This document shows positions 25,892-38,234 of a stretch of 64,000 nucleotides of DNA, one piece after another. Within the stretch, counting starts at the first letter, position 1; each line of letters starts with the position of its first letter. The notes beneath the pieces were generated by a model. It made no database searches. It saw only the letters and a list, made by a program, of their open reading frames with translations, and was not told the origin of the DNA. The position numbers and the translations under genes were made by a program. Origin of the DNA: Luteimonas mephitis DSM 12574 (GTDB taxonomy: Bacteria > Pseudomonadota > Gammaproteobacteria > Xanthomonadales > Xanthomonadaceae); the NCBI RefSeq assembly GCF_000422305.1, contig NZ_AULN01000013.1:62001-126000 (forward strand), read 5' to 3'.

Positions 25892-27244
25892 CTACTTGCC
25901 GATGCAGAAGCTCGAGAAAATGTGACCCAGTAGGTCGTCGGGCGCGATCCGGCCGGTGATCTCGCCCAGGGCGTCGTGGCCGGCGCGCAGCGCTTCGGCC
26001 GCCAGGTCCAGGCTGTCCGCGGCCAGTGCCTGGCGGGCGACCCGCAGCTCGCCGGCCGCGCGGCGCAGGGCGTCGACATGGCGCGCCCGGGCGGTGAAGG
26101 CGCCTTCGGCGGCGTCGGTCGCGCTGCCCTGCCACAGCGTGCGCAGGCGTTCGTGCAGGCGGTCCAGGCCGGCGCCGGTGCGGGCCGAGACCGACAGCGC
26201 GTCATCCAGCCCGGCCGGCGGCACCCCGGTATCCGGGAGCAGGTCGCTCTTGTTGAGCAGCCACAGCCGGGTCGGCACGCCGGCTACCGCCTCGGCCAGC
26301 TCGGCGCGCCCGGCTTCGGGCGCACGGGCATCGAGCACGACCAGGGCGATGTCGGCGCGCCCCAGTTCGTCGCGCGCGCGGCGCATGCCTTCGCGTTCGA
26401 TCACGTCCCCGGACTCACGCAGCCCGGCGGTGTCGACCAGGGTCAGCTCGACGCCGTCGATGCGGATGGTCTCGTGAAGCAGGTCGCGGGTGGTGCCGGC
26501 GATGTCGGTGACGATCGCGCGGTCGCTGCCGGCCAGCGCGTTGAGCAGCGAACTCTTGCCGGCATTGGGCGGGCCGACGATCACCGCGTGCAGGCCGTCG
26601 CGCAGCTTGCGGCCGCGTTCGGCGTCGGCAAGCAGCGCGTCGAGCAGCGCGATCGCGTCGTCGAGGCGCCGGCGCAGCGGGCCACCGCCGAGGGTGTCGA
26701 GCGGTTCGTCGGCGAAATCGATCGCGGCCTCGACGTGCACCCGCAGCGCCAGCAGCTCAGCGGCGATGGCGTCGACGCGGCGCGAGAACTCGCCGTCCAG
26801 CGCGCGGCGCGCGGCGCGCGCGGCGCGCTCGTCGCCGGCGGCGATGAGGTCGGCGACCGCCTCGGCCTGGGCGAGATCGAGCTTGCCGGCCAGGAATGCG
26901 CGTTCGCTGAACTCGCCCGGCCGCGCGCCGCGCGCGCCCAGCGCCTGGCAGCGTGCGACCAGCTGCTGCAGCACGGCGCGGCTGCCGTGCGCCTGCAGTT
27001 CGACCACGTCCTCGCCGGTGTAGCTGGCCGGCGCGCGGAAGTACAGGGCAATGCCGTCATCGATCGTCGCGCCATCGGCATCGACGAAGCGCACGTGCCG
27101 CGCCACTCGCGGCCGCAGCACCCGGCCATCGCAGACCGTGCGCGCGATGTCGCGCGAGCGCGGCCCCGACAGGCGCACGATGCCGACCCCGCCCGCGCCC
27201 GGCGCGGTGGCGATGGCAACGATGGTGTCGTGGTCGTGGCTCAT
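25892..27244 (-). CDS. mnmE: tRNA uridine-5-carboxymethylaminomethyl modification GTPase MnmE
   Basis: A 450-residue GTPase. The N-terminal formyl-THF-binding domain begins [20 protein letters not shown]. The G domain has G1 GPPNAGKS at 224-231, DTAGLR at 271-276 and NKSD. The protein ends CIGK, whose cysteine is essential in E. coli. With MnmG it makes cmnm5U34 in tRNAs. ATG 27244 gives the usual N-terminus; a second in-frame ATG is at 27253 and neither has a strong ribosome site. The position next to yidC and rnpA is conserved near oriC. Confidence 0.96.
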   Translation of the reverse strand: MSHDHDTIVAIATAPGAGGVGIVRLSGPRSRDIARTVCDGRVLRPRVARHVRFVDADGATIDDGIALYFRAPASYTGEDVVELQAHGSRAVLQQLVARCQALGARGARPGEFSERAFLAGKLDLAQAEAVADLIAAGDERAARAARRALDGEFSRRVDAIAAELLALRVHVEAAIDFADEPLDTLGGGPLRRRLDDAIALLDALLADAERGRKLRDGLHAVIVGPPNAGKSSLLNALAGSDRAIVTDIAGTTRDLLHETIRIDGVELTLVDTAGLRESGDVIEREGMRRARDELGRADIALVVLDARAPEAGRAELAEAVAGVPTRLWLLNKSDLLPDTGVPPAGLDDALSVSARTGAGLDRLHERLRTLWQGSATDAAEGAFTARARHVDALRRAAGELRVARQALAADSLDLAAEALRAGHDALGEITGRIAPDDLLGHIFSSFCIGK

Positions 27245-27299
27245 GGTGGACATGTTCGCAGACCCGGCCGGCGCGCAGGAGCGAACCGCGGATGCGCAA

Positions 27300-27319
27300 G
27301 GCCCGCCGTGCGGCGGGCC
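27300..27319 (-). terminator. GC-rich stem-loop between yidC and mnmE
   Basis: GGCCCGCC-GTGC-GGCGGGCC is a perfect 8-bp stem with a 4-base loop, 36 bp after the yidC stop. No clear U-tract follows on the minus strand, so it may be an attenuator or partial terminator between yidC and mnmE. Confidence 0.55.
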
Positions 27320-27355
27320 TGCGGGGTCTTGGCTGCGCTGATCGACGCGTGCCGG

Positions 27356-29080
27356 TCAGCTCTTCTCCACCAGCGGCTTCTGCGGGGGTTCGGCGTACTT
27401 CTTCGTGATCACCCACTGCTGCAGCAGGCCCAGGCCGCCGTTGGCCACCTGGTACAGCACCAGGCCGGCAGGCAGGAAGGCCAGGACCACGCCGAAGATG
27501 ATCGGCATCGTCTGCATCATCTTCTGCTGCATCGGATCCATGCCACTCATCGGCGTGAGCTTCTGCGTGGCCCACATGATCGCGATGTTGAGCGCCGGCA
27601 GGATGAAGTACGGGTCGCGCGCGGTGAGGTCCTGGATCCACAGCGTCCACGGCGCCTGGCGCAGTTCCACCGACTCCATCAGCATCCAGTACAGCGCCAT
27701 GAAGATGATCATCTGCGGCAGCACCGGCAGGCAGCCGCCGACGGGATTGATCTTCTCCTTCTTGTAGAGCTCCATCATCGCCATCTGGAACTTCTGCTTG
27801 TCGTCGCCGTAGCGCTCCTTGAGCTGCGCGATGCGCGGCTGGAAGCGACGCATCTTGGCGGTCGACTTGTACTGCGCCGCCGACAGCGGGAACAGCACCA
27901 GCTTGAGCATGCAGACCAGCGCGATGATCGCCCAGCCCCAGTTGCCGAACAGCGCGTGCAGCTTGGCCAGGACCCAGAACAGGCCCTGGGCGAGGACCGC
28001 AAACACCTGGAAGCGGCTGTAATCGACCGCCCGCTCGAGCCCCGGCACGTCCTGCGCGCGCAACTGCGAGACCAGCTTCGGGCCGACCCACAGGCGCGCG
28101 TCGCTGACCGCCTTCTCGCCCGGCGCGAGCGAGAACGACGGGCCCATCGCATGGATGCCGTCGACGCTGCCGGCGCTGGTCAGGCCGAAGCGCGCGGCCT
28201 GGTCCTTCTGCGGGATCCAGGCGGTGAAGAAGTGGTGCTGCAGCAGCGCGATCCAGCCGCCGGTGACGGTGATGTCGAGCGGGCCGTCCTCCATGAAGTC
28301 CTTGTACCTGCGGCCCTCGTAGCCGTCGGCGGCGCTGAACCACTTGGCCCCGGCGAAGCTGTAGGACTCCGGGTTGGTCATGGCACCGACGCCGCTCTTG
28401 GCCTGCGGCGGGATTCGCGCCAGCTGGCGATAGACATAGCCCTGCCACGGCTTGCCGGACTCGTTGACCACCTCGTCATGCACCGCGATCGCGTAGCTGC
28501 CGCGGGTAAGCGTGTAGGTCCGGCGGATGCGCACCGCGGCGCCGGGCGGCGAAACGAAGCTGACCTGCACGGCCGGCTCGCCGCTGGCGAGCGTGATCTC
28601 GCGCTGCTGCGGCACCTCCGGCACCAGCATCGGCACGCTCGCCCCGCCCTGCGCGGTCCAGCCGCTCTTGGCGACGTAGTAATGGGCCGGGTCGTCGTCG
28701 AGCAGCTTGACCGGCGGGCTGCCCTCGGCCCTGGTCTGCGGATATTGCAGCAGCTTGGCGTCGAACACGTTGCCGCCATCGAGCGACAGCGTCAGCACGT
28801 CCGTGGTCACGGTCACCCGGTGGTCGTCGGCGACCGGCGCGGGCGTGGCCGCGGCAACCGCCGCGTGCCCGGAGCCGGCGGGCGTGGCGCTGGGGATCCC
28901 GGCATCCACCTCGCCCGGCGCCATGCCCGGCAGCGCGCCGGCGCTGGGCGGCGCCTGCGGCGCGGTTTGCGCGGTTTCGGCCGCGGCGGGCGCGGGATTG
29001 CGCTCCTTCCCCCACTCCATCCACAGCAGTACCGCCACCATCATCCAGGCGAAGATCAGGAAAGTACGGGTCTGGTTCAT
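27356..29080 (-). CDS. yidC: Membrane protein insertase YidC
   Basis: A 574-residue insertase. It has an N-terminal membrane segment ([17 protein letters not shown]), an Ala/Pro-rich linker, a large periplasmic beta-sandwich domain (about residues 100-345) and the conserved five-helix core containing [20 protein letters not shown], a cytoplasmic hairpin ([18 protein letters not shown]) and [13 protein letters not shown]. It inserts Sec-dependent and Sec-independent inner-membrane proteins. Its ATG overlaps the rnpA stop (ATGA). No yidD gene lies between rnpA and yidC, unlike the order in many bacteria. Confidence 0.96.
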   Translation of the reverse strand: MNQTRTFLIFAWMMVAVLLWMEWGKERNPAPAAAETAQTAPQAPPSAGALPGMAPGEVDAGIPSATPAGSGHAAVAAATPAPVADDHRVTVTTDVLTLSLDGGNVFDAKLLQYPQTRAEGSPPVKLLDDDPAHYYVAKSGWTAQGGASVPMLVPEVPQQREITLASGEPAVQVSFVSPPGAAVRIRRTYTLTRGSYAIAVHDEVVNESGKPWQGYVYRQLARIPPQAKSGVGAMTNPESYSFAGAKWFSAADGYEGRRYKDFMEDGPLDITVTGGWIALLQHHFFTAWIPQKDQAARFGLTSAGSVDGIHAMGPSFSLAPGEKAVSDARLWVGPKLVSQLRAQDVPGLERAVDYSRFQVFAVLAQGLFWVLAKLHALFGNWGWAIIALVCMLKLVLFPLSAAQYKSTAKMRRFQPRIAQLKERYGDDKQKFQMAMMELYKKEKINPVGGCLPVLPQMIIFMALYWMLMESVELRQAPWTLWIQDLTARDPYFILPALNIAIMWATQKLTPMSGMDPMQQKMMQTMPIIFGVVLAFLPAGLVLYQVANGGLGLLQQWVITKKYAEPPQKPLVEKS

Positions 29081-29523
29081 CAGGCAGGCAGGCTCGGGCC
29101 GTCGGGTCGATCGTCCGACGCGGGATGGGAAGGAGGGGCAGCGGGCGCCGCGGAGGGGATTGTGCCGTCCGCACCAGCCTGCGGCAATGCGCCGGCGCGC
29201 TGCAGCAGGTTCACGAAACCCTCGGCAAGGGCCTGGTTTCCGGTTTCGGAGGCGGTCCGGCGCGCGACCACGACGTAGTCGCCGTCAGCCAGCTGCGTAC
29301 GCAGCCGGCGGAAGACATCGCGCAGGACGCGCTTGATGCGGTTGCGCCCGACCGCGTGCGGATCGACCTTGCGCGACACGGCAAGGCCGAGCCGCGCCGG
29401 CGACGGACCGGCGACGAAATGCAGGGAGAACAGGGGCGACGCCGTACGCCGGCCCTGCTGGAAGGCGCGGTCGAACTCGGCGCGTGCGCGTACCCGCACG
29501 TGGCGCGGGAAGCGGGCAGTCAT
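29080..29523 (-). CDS. rnpA: Ribonuclease P protein component RnpA
   Basis: A 147-residue basic protein starting [20 protein letters not shown], with the RNR signature ([15 protein letters not shown]) near residues 60-75. It assists the catalytic RNA in tRNA 5' maturation. The C-terminal 30 residues are an Ala/Pro/Ser-rich extension not usual in E. coli RnpA (119 aa). The ATG at 29523 gives the family N-terminus; a longer upstream frame covers rpmH in another frame and is not used. Confidence 0.95.
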   Translation of the reverse strand: MTARFPRHVRVRARAEFDRAFQQGRRTASPLFSLHFVAGPSPARLGLAVSRKVDPHAVGRNRIKRVLRDVFRRLRTQLADGDYVVVARRTASETGNQALAEGFVNLLQRAGALPQAGADGTIPSAAPAAPPSHPASDDRPDGPSLPA

Positions 29524-29585
29524 GCCGTCATGGGCAAGGCAAAGCGGTGCAATCGCGGCCGCGGGCCGGCCGGGGCGAAACGGCC

Positions 29586-29726
29586 TCAGGCCGTCAGGCG
29601 CTTGCGACCCTTGGCGCGGCGGCGGGCCAGGATCTTGCGGCCGTCGGCAGTCTTCATGCGGGCACGGAAGCCGTGGTCGCGCTTGCGCTTGAGGTTGCTG
29701 GGTTGGTAGGTGCGCTTGGTGGCCAT
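29586..29726 (-). CDS. rpmH: 50S ribosomal protein L34
   Basis: A 46-residue protein, [20 protein letters not shown] at the start and [12 protein letters not shown] at the end, essentially invariant L34. It lies 62 bp upstream of rnpA and is divergent from dnaA, the classical bacterial oriC arrangement. A good promoter lies 40-70 bp upstream. Confidence 0.98.
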   Translation of the reverse strand: MATKRTYQPSNLKRKRDHGFRARMKTADGRKILARRRAKGRKRLTA

Positions 29727-29765
29727 GGCGGGACTCGAGCGAATACGCGGCGGAAAGAACCGGCG

Positions 29766-29795
29766 ATTTTACTGTGGCGGGTTTCGGCCGGTCAA
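29766..29795 (-). promoter_or_regulatory. Probable sigma-70 promoter of rpmH-rnpA-yidC
   Basis: Minus strand TTGACC (29790-29795) and TAAAAT (29766-29771) separated by 18 bp, close to consensus, with the -10 box 40 bp upstream of the rpmH ATG at 29726. Confidence 0.65.
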
Positions 29796-29974
29796 GCCGG
29801 GTCCACATGATCTGGCGTTGGGCCGCCCTGCCCGCGCGCGGCGCGGTCGCCACGGCGCGTCCGTGCGCCTGTCCGGGTGCGGTGGTAGTCTGCCTGTTCC
29901 CTTTGCTGCCGCGACCGTTGCGCGCCCGGATCCGGACGCACGACGCGGCGCCGTCATTGCGCAGAATCGATCGT

Positions 29975-31300
29975 ATGGATGTCTGGCCCCGTTGCCTCGA
30001 ACGCCTTGAAGCCGAATTTCCCGCCGAGGACGTCCATGCCTGGTTGAGGCCGCTGCAGGCGACCTGGCGCGACGACGCCACCGTGCTGTATGCGCCCAAC
30101 GCCTTCGTCCGCGACGAAGTCCGCTCCCGCTACCTGGGGCGGATCCGCGAGCTGCTCGACCATTTCGCCGGCAACGCCGAGGTCACGCTGGAGATCGGCT
30201 CGCTGCCGCGGGTCGCCGCCGAGCGGGCCGCGCCGGCGTCGCTCGCGGCGCGCGGCACGCAGGAGGCGGTGGCCTTCGCCGGCAACCTCGACAGCCACTA
30301 CACCTTCGACAACTTCGTCGAGGGCCGCAGCAACCAGCTCGGCCGGGCCGCGGCCTGGCACGCGGCCCAGGACCCGGGCAACCGCGCCCACAACCCGCTG
30401 CTGCTGTATGGCGGCACCGGCCTGGGCAAGACCCACCTGATGTTCGCCGCCGGCAACGAGATGCGCCGCCACAACCCCGGCATGCGCGTGCTGTACGTGC
30501 GCAGCGAGCAGTTCTTCAGCGCGATGATGAAAGCGCTCAACGAGAAGCAGATGGACGGCTTCAAGCGCCAGTTCCAGCAGGTCGACGCGCTGCTGATCGA
30601 CGACATCCAGTTCTTCGCCGGCAAGGACCGCACCCAGGAGGAGTTCTTCCACACCTTCAACGCGCTGTTCGACGGCAAGCAGCAGATCATCATGACCTGC
30701 GACCGCTTCCCGCGCGAAGTCGAAGGGCTCGAGCCGCGGTTGAAATCGCGCCTGGCCTCGGGCCTGAGCGTGCCGATCGACCCGCCCGACTTCGAGACCC
30801 GCGCCCAGATCGTGCTGTCGAAAGCGCGCGAGCGCGGCGCGCACCTGCCGGAGGACGTCGCCTTCCTGATCGCCAAGAAGATGCGCTCCAACGTGCGCGA
30901 CCTGGAAGGCGCACTCAACACCCTGGCGGCGCGCGCCAACTTCACCGGCCGCGCGATCACCCAGGAGTTCGCCCAGGAGACCTTGCGCGACCTGCTGCGG
31001 GCGCAGCAGCAGGCGATCAGCATCGCCAACATCCAGAAGACCGTGGCAGACTATTATGGGTTGCAGATCAAGGATTTGCTGTCCAAGCGCCGGACCCGGT
31101 CGCTGGCCCGCCCCCGCCAGGTGGCGATGGCACTGGCGAAGGAGCTGACCGAACACAGCCTGCCCGAGATCGGCGACGCGTTTGCCGGGCGCGACCACAC
31201 CACGGTGCTGCACGCATGCCGCCAGATCCGCGGTCTGCTCGACACCGACGGCAAGCTCCACGAGGACTGGGACAAGCTGATCCGAAAGCTCAGTGAATGA
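29975..31300 (+). CDS. dnaA: Chromosomal replication initiator DnaA
   Basis: A 441-residue AAA+ initiator. Domain I ([19 protein letters not shown]), a short linker, then Walker A GGTGLGKT at 146-153, Walker B LLIDD at 206-210, and the domain IV DNA-binding signature [19 protein letters not shown] near residue 410-430. It binds DnaA boxes at oriC and melts the origin when bound to ATP. ATG 29975 matches homologues; a longer in-frame region upstream is non-coding. The gene is divergent from rpmH with a 248-bp gap holding both promoters. Confidence 0.98.
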   Translation: MDVWPRCLERLEAEFPAEDVHAWLRPLQATWRDDATVLYAPNAFVRDEVRSRYLGRIRELLDHFAGNAEVTLEIGSLPRVAAERAAPASLAARGTQEAVAFAGNLDSHYTFDNFVEGRSNQLGRAAAWHAAQDPGNRAHNPLLLYGGTGLGKTHLMFAAGNEMRRHNPGMRVLYVRSEQFFSAMMKALNEKQMDGFKRQFQQVDALLIDDIQFFAGKDRTQEEFFHTFNALFDGKQQIIMTCDRFPREVEGLEPRLKSRLASGLSVPIDPPDFETRAQIVLSKARERGAHLPEDVAFLIAKKMRSNVRDLEGALNTLAARANFTGRAITQEFAQETLRDLLRAQQQAISIANIQKTVADYYGLQIKDLLSKRRTRSLARPRQVAMALAKELTEHSLPEIGDAFAGRDHTTVLHACRQIRGLLDTDGKLHEDWDKLIRKLSE

Positions 31301-31589
31301 ACGAAACGGGCCGTCGGCCCGCCACGCCAGGCATCGCACAACGGGCTGGCCAAGACAGTGGATGGAACATGGAAAGCCTGTGGACAACCCGGGGATGGCA
31401 TCTGACCCGAAAAGTTATCCACAGTTTGCCCCAGCGATGAAGCAGCGCTTATTCACGGACTTGTTTTCGGATTAATCGCTTACTATTCAAATAGTTACAA
31501 ACGTTACAACCAGATTTTTGCGACTCCATCACCACCAGCTTTTGTATTTATCCCATTCTTAGAGCAAGGGCATAGGGGACACAAACGGC
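31301..31589. other. Probable chromosomal replication origin (oriC) between dnaA and dnaN
   Basis: Contains a consensus DnaA box TTATCCACA (31415-31423, plus), TTGTCCACA on the minus strand (31379-31387) and a weaker TTATTCACG (31449-31457). They are followed by an AT-rich stretch (about 31458-31560, with TTACAAACGTTACAACC and TTTTTGCGACTCC) that stands out in this high-GC sequence and could be the unwinding element. In Xanthomonas campestris the origin has been mapped to the same gap, as I recall. The gap also holds the dnaN promoter. Confidence 0.75.
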
Positions 31590-32690
31590 ATGCGTTTCAG
31601 TCTGCAGCGCGAAGTTTTCCTCAAGCCGCTGGGCCAGGTGGTCAACGTCGTCGAACGACGCCAGACCCTGCCCGTGCTGGCCAACCTGCTGGTCCAGGTC
31701 AAGGGCGGGCAACTGTCGCTGACCGGCACCGACCTCGAAGTCGAGATGATCGCCCGCACCGCGGTCGATGACGCCCAGGACGGTGAGACCACAATCCCGG
31801 CGCGCAAGCTGTTCGATATCGTTCGCGCCCTGCCCGACGGCAGCAAGGTCTCCATCTCGCAGACCGGAGACAAGGTCACCGTGCAGGCCGGACGCAGCCG
31901 CTTCACCCTGGCCAGCCTGTCGGCCAACGACTTCCCGTCGGTGGACGAGGTCGAAGCCACCGAGCGAGTCAGCGTGCCGGAATCCGCGCTCAAGGAGCTC
32001 ATCGAGCGCACCGCATTCGCGATGGCGCAGCAGGACGTGCGTTATTACCTCAACGGCCTGCTGTTCGACCTGGGCGACCGGCACCTGCGCTGCGTCGCCA
32101 CCGACGGCCACCGCCTGGCACTGTGCGAAACCGCGCTGGAAGCCGAAGGCCAGACCAAGCGCCAGATCATCGTGCCGCGCAAGGGCGTGCAGGAGCTGCA
32201 GCGCCTGCTCGAAGGCGGCGACCGCACGCTGGAGCTGGAAATGGGCCGCAACCATATCCGGGTCAAGCGCGACGATGTCACCTTCACCAGCAAGCTGATC
32301 GACGGCCGCTTCCCGGATTACGCCGCGGTCATCCCGATCGGCGCCGATCGCGAGGTCCGCATCGACCGTGAAGTCCTGCGCGCGGCCCTGCAGCGCGCCG
32401 CGATCCTGTCCAACGAGAAGTACCGCGGCGTGCGCCTCGAAGTATCCCCCGGCCAGCTGAAGATCAACGCCCACAATCCCGAGCAGGAAGAGGCGCAGGA
32501 AGAAGTGGAGGCCGACACCAAGGTCGATGACCTGGCGGTCGGCTTCAACGTCAACTACCTGCTTGACGCGCTCAGCGCCCTGCGCGACGAACACGTGGTG
32601 ATTGCCCTGCGCGACGCCAACTCTTCGGCGCTGGTGCGCGAGGCCTCCAATGATCGCTGCCGCCACGTCGTGATGCCGCTGCGGCTGTGA
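31590..32690 (+). CDS. dnaN: DNA polymerase III beta subunit (sliding clamp)
   Basis: A 366-residue clamp with the three-domain beta fold: MRFSLQREVFLKPLGQVVNV at the start, RYYLNGLLFDL and VATDGHRLAL in the middle, and the C-terminal MPLRL, the usual end that closes the hydrophobic cleft. It encircles DNA and tethers polymerase III and many repair proteins. It follows the predicted origin and precedes recF, separated by 76 bp that contain a parS site. Confidence 0.98.
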   Translation: MRFSLQREVFLKPLGQVVNVVERRQTLPVLANLLVQVKGGQLSLTGTDLEVEMIARTAVDDAQDGETTIPARKLFDIVRALPDGSKVSISQTGDKVTVQAGRSRFTLASLSANDFPSVDEVEATERVSVPESALKELIERTAFAMAQQDVRYYLNGLLFDLGDRHLRCVATDGHRLALCETALEAEGQTKRQIIVPRKGVQELQRLLEGGDRTLELEMGRNHIRVKRDDVTFTSKLIDGRFPDYAAVIPIGADREVRIDREVLRAALQRAAILSNEKYRGVRLEVSPGQLKINAHNPEQEEAQEEVEADTKVDDLAVGFNVNYLLDALSALRDEHVVIALRDANSSALVREASNDRCRHVVMPLRL

Positions 32691-32702
32691 GCTGGTTGAG
32701 GT

Positions 32703-32718
32703 TGTTTCACGTGGAACA
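32703..32718. promoter_or_regulatory. parS: parS centromere-like site 1 (dnaN-recF gap)
   Basis: TGTTTCACGTGGAACA. The reverse complement, TGTTCCACGTGAAACA, is identical to the consensus ParB-binding parS sequence known from Bacillus and other bacteria. It lies 1.3 kb from the predicted oriC and outside any gene. ParA/ParB genes are not in this window. Confidence 0.93.
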
Positions 32719-32766
32719 CGACGCCCGGCCTGCCCCGGGCGTTTTGTTCTGCGTCGGCTGAGCTGC

Positions 32767-33852
32767 ATGCGCCTGTCACGACTGGAGGTCCGGCAGTTGC
32801 GCAGCCTCGCCGAGGTGGCGCTCACCCCCGATCGCGGCTTGAACCTGCTCGTCGGCGGCAACGGCGTCGGAAAGACCAGCCTGCTCGAAGCCATCCACCT
32901 GCTGGCTTATGGACGCAGCTTCCGTGGCCGCGTGCGCGACGGGCTGGTGGCCAGCGGCGCGTCGGCGCTCGAGGTTTACATCGAATGGGACGAAGAAACC
33001 GGCACGCGCCGTCGCAAGGCCGGCCTGCGGCATGGCGGGCAAGCCTGGGAAGGCCGTCTCGACGGCCAGCCGGTCGCCTATCTCGGGGATCTGTGCGCGG
33101 CGCTGGCCGTGGTCAGCTTCGAGCCCGGCAGCCACGCCCTGGTCAGCGGCGGCGGCGAACCGCGGCGCCGCTACGTCGATTGGGGGTTGTTCCACGTGGA
33201 ACACGACTTCCTGCCGCTCTGGCGGCGCTACGCGCGCGCCCTCAAGCAGCGCAACAGCCTGCTCAAGCAGCGTGTTCGCGACGACCAGCTGGATGCCTGG
33301 GACCGCGAGCTGGCCGAGGCCGGCGAACCGATGACGCGGCTGCGCGAGGCCTATCTGGCGCAGTTGCAGGCGCCATTGGGCGCGATTTCGGCCGAACTTG
33401 CCCCGATTCTCGGCCCGGCCAGTGTGGAATTCCAGCCTGGATGGCGTCGAGACGAGCTGTCGCTTGCCGACGCGCTGCTGCTGGCGCGGGATCGCGACCT
33501 GCAGGCGGGCTTTACCTCGGTCGGCCCGCACCGTGCGGACTGGCGGATCCGCCACGCTGGCCTGCCCAACGGTGAAACGCTCTCACGCGGGCAGGCCAAG
33601 CTCACCGCGCTGACCTGCGTCCTGGCCCAGGCCGAACACTACGCCGGCGTGCGCGGCGAGTGGCCGGTCGTGCTGCTCGACGATCTCGCTTCCGAGCTCG
33701 ATCGCGGACACCAGCAGCGGATCCTGGCGCGCCTGGTTGCGGGCAGGGCGCAGGTCTTCGTCACCGGCACCGAGCTGCCGGCGGAGGCTGCGTTGCGTGG
33801 ACATGAATACGCTTTGTTCCACGTGGAACAAGGCCGGATCGCGCCGGCCTGA
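32767..33852 (+). CDS. recF: DNA replication and repair protein RecF
   Basis: A 361-residue SMC-like ATPase: Walker A GGNGVGKTS at 30-38, signature SRGQAKLTAL, and Walker B LLDDLASELD. RecF helps load RecA at single-strand gaps with RecO and RecR. Two perfect parS palindromes lie inside the gene at 33188-33203 and 33815-33830. Each is read in the same frame as LFHVE (GLFHVEHD and ALFHVEQG), so the protein carries the same pentapeptide twice because of the embedded DNA sites. Confidence 0.97.
   Translation: MRLSRLEVRQLRSLAEVALTPDRGLNLLVGGNGVGKTSLLEAIHLLAYGRSFRGRVRDGLVASGASALEVYIEWDEETGTRRRKAGLRHGGQAWEGRLDGQPVAYLGDLCAALAVVSFEPGSHALVSGGGEPRRRYVDWGLFHVEHDFLPLWRRYARALKQRNSLLKQRVRDDQLDAWDRELAEAGEPMTRLREAYLAQLQAPLGAISAELAPILGPASVEFQPGWRRDELSLADALLLARDRDLQAGFTSVGPHRADWRIRHAGLPNGETLSRGQAKLTALTCVLAQAEHYAGVRGEWPVVLLDDLASELDRGHQQRILARLVAGRAQVFVTGTELPAEAALRGHEYALFHVEQGRIAPA
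33188..33203. promoter_or_regulatory. parS: parS centromere-like site 2, inside recF
   Basis: TGTTCCACGTGGAACA, a perfect 16-bp palindrome and a full parS match, encoding part of LFHVEH in RecF. It lies 485 bp from site 1. Confidence 0.93.
33815..33830. promoter_or_regulatory. parS: parS centromere-like site 3, at the 3' end of recF
   Basis: TGTTCCACGTGGAACA again, identical to site 2 and 627 bp beyond it, within the last ten codons of recF. Three sites in 1.1 kb make a compact ParB-loading centre. Confidence 0.93.
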
Positions 33853-33894
33853 TCGTCTTGCCATGCGATGGAAACGGCGTGGAACCCCGTGAAT

Positions 33895-33903
33895 TGCTAT
33901 AAT
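33895..33903 (+). promoter_or_regulatory. Extended -10 promoter of gyrB
   Basis: TGC-TATAAT (33895-33903), a perfect -10 with the TGn extension; no good -35 is visible at 17 bp, which is normal for this class. Transcription would start near 33910, about 60 bp before the gyrB ATG. Confidence 0.6.
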
Positions 33904-33921
33904 TCAAGCATCCATAGCTAA

Positions 33922-36417
<2,496 letters not shown>

Positions 36418-36430
36418 CGACCGTCGGCGG

Positions 36431-37258
36431 GTGGAGGTTCGCACCGACATCATCGCTGCGCCACCACCGCCACCGCTGCCGGCGCAGCCGTGGCGGCAGT
36501 CGCTGGCCGCGTTCGCGGTCGATCTGCTGCTGGCGATGGGGCTGGTGTTCGGCCTCTCGGTTGCCGGCTTGGCGGCCTGGGCCGTGGTCCGGGGCGCGCA
36601 ACTGGGCCTCGAGGGCGGGGCAGCGCTTGATCCCGGGCAGGTGGCCGCGCGGATCGGCGAGCCACAGGGCACGGCCCTGCTCGTCATCAGCGTGTTCGCC
36701 ACCGCGGCGGCGGCGCTGGCGCTGTACTTCTGGCGCGGCCGCGCGTCGGCCGGCGAGCGGCGGGCGTCACGTGCCGCCGCGCTTCGGGCGTCGACCTGGG
36801 GCTGGGCCGCGCTGGCCGGCATGGCGGCCTTCGCCATCAGCGCCACGGTCACCACGCTGGCCCAGCAGGCCGGGATCGAGCAGGTGCCGGCCAACCAGCC
36901 GCTGATCGAGGCGGTTGGTGCCCGGCACCCGATCCTGCTGCCGCTGTTCGTCGTGCTGCTGGCACCGCTGTACGAGGAACTGCTGTTCCGGCGCGTGCTG
37001 TTCGGCCGGCTCTGGGCCGCCGGCCGGCCGCTGCTGGGGCTGGTGCTGAGCAGCGCGGCGTTCGCATGCATGCACGAATTGCCGGGGACGGGCGGCAACG
37101 GGCCGTTGGCCGGTACCCTGCTGTGGACCTGCTACGCGGTGATGGGGGCGCTGTTCGCCTGGGTCTACCGTCGCACGGGGACCCTGTGGGCCGCGATTGG
37201 CGCCCATGCCCTCAACAACCTGGTCGCCAGCGCGCTGCTGCTGTGGAGCGTGCATTGA
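36431..37258 (+). CDS. CPBP family intramembrane glutamic endopeptidase
   Basis: A 275-residue protein with about seven hydrophobic segments. The CPBP/Abi motifs are present: EELLFRRVLFGRL (motif 1, EExxxR), FACMHE (motif 2) and AHALNN (motif 3). Family members include CAAX-prenyl-type proteases such as Rce1 and bacteriocin-immunity proteins; the substrate here is unknown. The start is a GTG at 36431, 13 bp after gyrB, so it is likely co-transcribed with gyrB. Confidence 0.85.
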   Translation: MEVRTDIIAAPPPPPLPAQPWRQSLAAFAVDLLLAMGLVFGLSVAGLAAWAVVRGAQLGLEGGAALDPGQVAARIGEPQGTALLVISVFATAAAALALYFWRGRASAGERRASRAAALRASTWGWAALAGMAAFAISATVTTLAQQAGIEQVPANQPLIEAVGARHPILLPLFVVLLAPLYEELLFRRVLFGRLWAAGRPLLGLVLSSAAFACMHELPGTGGNGPLAGTLLWTCYAVMGALFAWVYRRTGTLWAAIGAHALNNLVASALLLWSVH

Positions 37259-37318
37259 CGGACTGTTGATCCACTCTCGATTACAACCATCGATTCGATG
37301 CCAAGGAAAAAACCCGCC

Positions 37319-38128
37319 ATGAAGAAGCTCCTGCTCGGCCTTGCCATCGCCGCCGGCGTCGCCGCCTGCGCGACCACCACGTCACCGACCGGCCGCACCC
37401 AGTACGTCGGCGCGGTCTCGCAGGACCAGCTCAACCAGATGGGCGCGCTGGCGTTTGCCGAAACCAAGGCCAAGACGCCGCAGAGCAAGGATGCGCGCCA
37501 GCTGGCGTACGTGCGCTGCGTGGTCTCCGCGCTGGTGCGGGAGCTGCCCGCCAACAGCGGGCAGGGCACGGCCTGGGACGCGGCCGTGTTCGTCAACGAC
37601 GAACCCAATGCGTTCGCCCTGCCGGGCGGCAAGGTCGGCGTCTACACCGGCATCTTCAAGGCCGCCAGGAACCAGGACCAGCTGGCCGCGGTAATCGGCC
37701 ACGAGATCGGCCACGTCATCGCCCACCACCACGACGAGCGCATCACCCGGCAGATGATGGCGCAAGGCGCGCTGGGCGTGGCCGGCGGCCTGGTCGGGGC
37801 CGGCTACGGCGACGCCGCGGCCAATACCACCACCCAGCTGGGCAGCATCGCCGCGCAGGGCTTCTTCCTGCTGCCCAACTCGCGGGACCAGGAAACCGAG
37901 GCCGACATCGTCGGCCAGGACCTGATGGCCAAGGCCGGCTTCGATCCGCGCGCGGCGGTGAACCTGTGGCAGAACATGATGGGTGCCGGCGGCAACCGTC
38001 CGCCGCAATGGCTGTCGACCCACCCCGATCCCAAGGCACGCATCGGCGAGCTGCAGGCGCGAGCCAATGGCCTGCTGCCGCGCTATGAACAGGCCCGTGC
38101 CAGCGGCCGCACGCCGCGCTGTGGCTGA
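37319..38128 (+). CDS. M48-family metallopeptidase lipoprotein (LoiP/YggG-like)
   Basis: A 269-residue lipoprotein: lipobox GVAAC with Cys17, then an M48 protease with the zinc motif HEIGH at 128-132 and a downstream glutamate ligand in DQETEAD. Homologues such as LoiP degrade or process outer-membrane and periplasmic proteins under low osmolarity or stress. The ATG at 37319 is chosen because it gives a proper lipoprotein signal and follows AAGGAAAA; an ATG at 37298 would add seven unneeded residues. Confidence 0.9.
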   Translation: MKKLLLGLAIAAGVAACATTTSPTGRTQYVGAVSQDQLNQMGALAFAETKAKTPQSKDARQLAYVRCVVSALVRELPANSGQGTAWDAAVFVNDEPNAFALPGGKVGVYTGIFKAARNQDQLAAVIGHEIGHVIAHHHDERITRQMMAQGALGVAGGLVGAGYGDAAANTTTQLGSIAAQGFFLLPNSRDQETEADIVGQDLMAKAGFDPRAAVNLWQNMMGAGGNRPPQWLSTHPDPKARIGELQARANGLLPRYEQARASGRTPRCG

Positions 38129-38182
38129 GCTTGCGTTAAATTGAAATAGCGCGCGTTTCAGCGGTTTCTGCTAGCTTTCGCA

Positions 38183-38200
38183 GCCCGGCCGCGGCCGGGC
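38183..38200. terminator. Perfect 18-bp GC palindrome between the M48 and TPR genes
   Basis: GCCCGGCCGCGGCCGGGC, a perfect palindrome 55 bp after the M48 gene stop. Without a loop or U-tract it is a weak terminator candidate; it may pause transcription. Confidence 0.4.
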
Positions 38201-38234
38201 GCCATCCTCTTAGCAACGATTGCAAGGTGATCCC

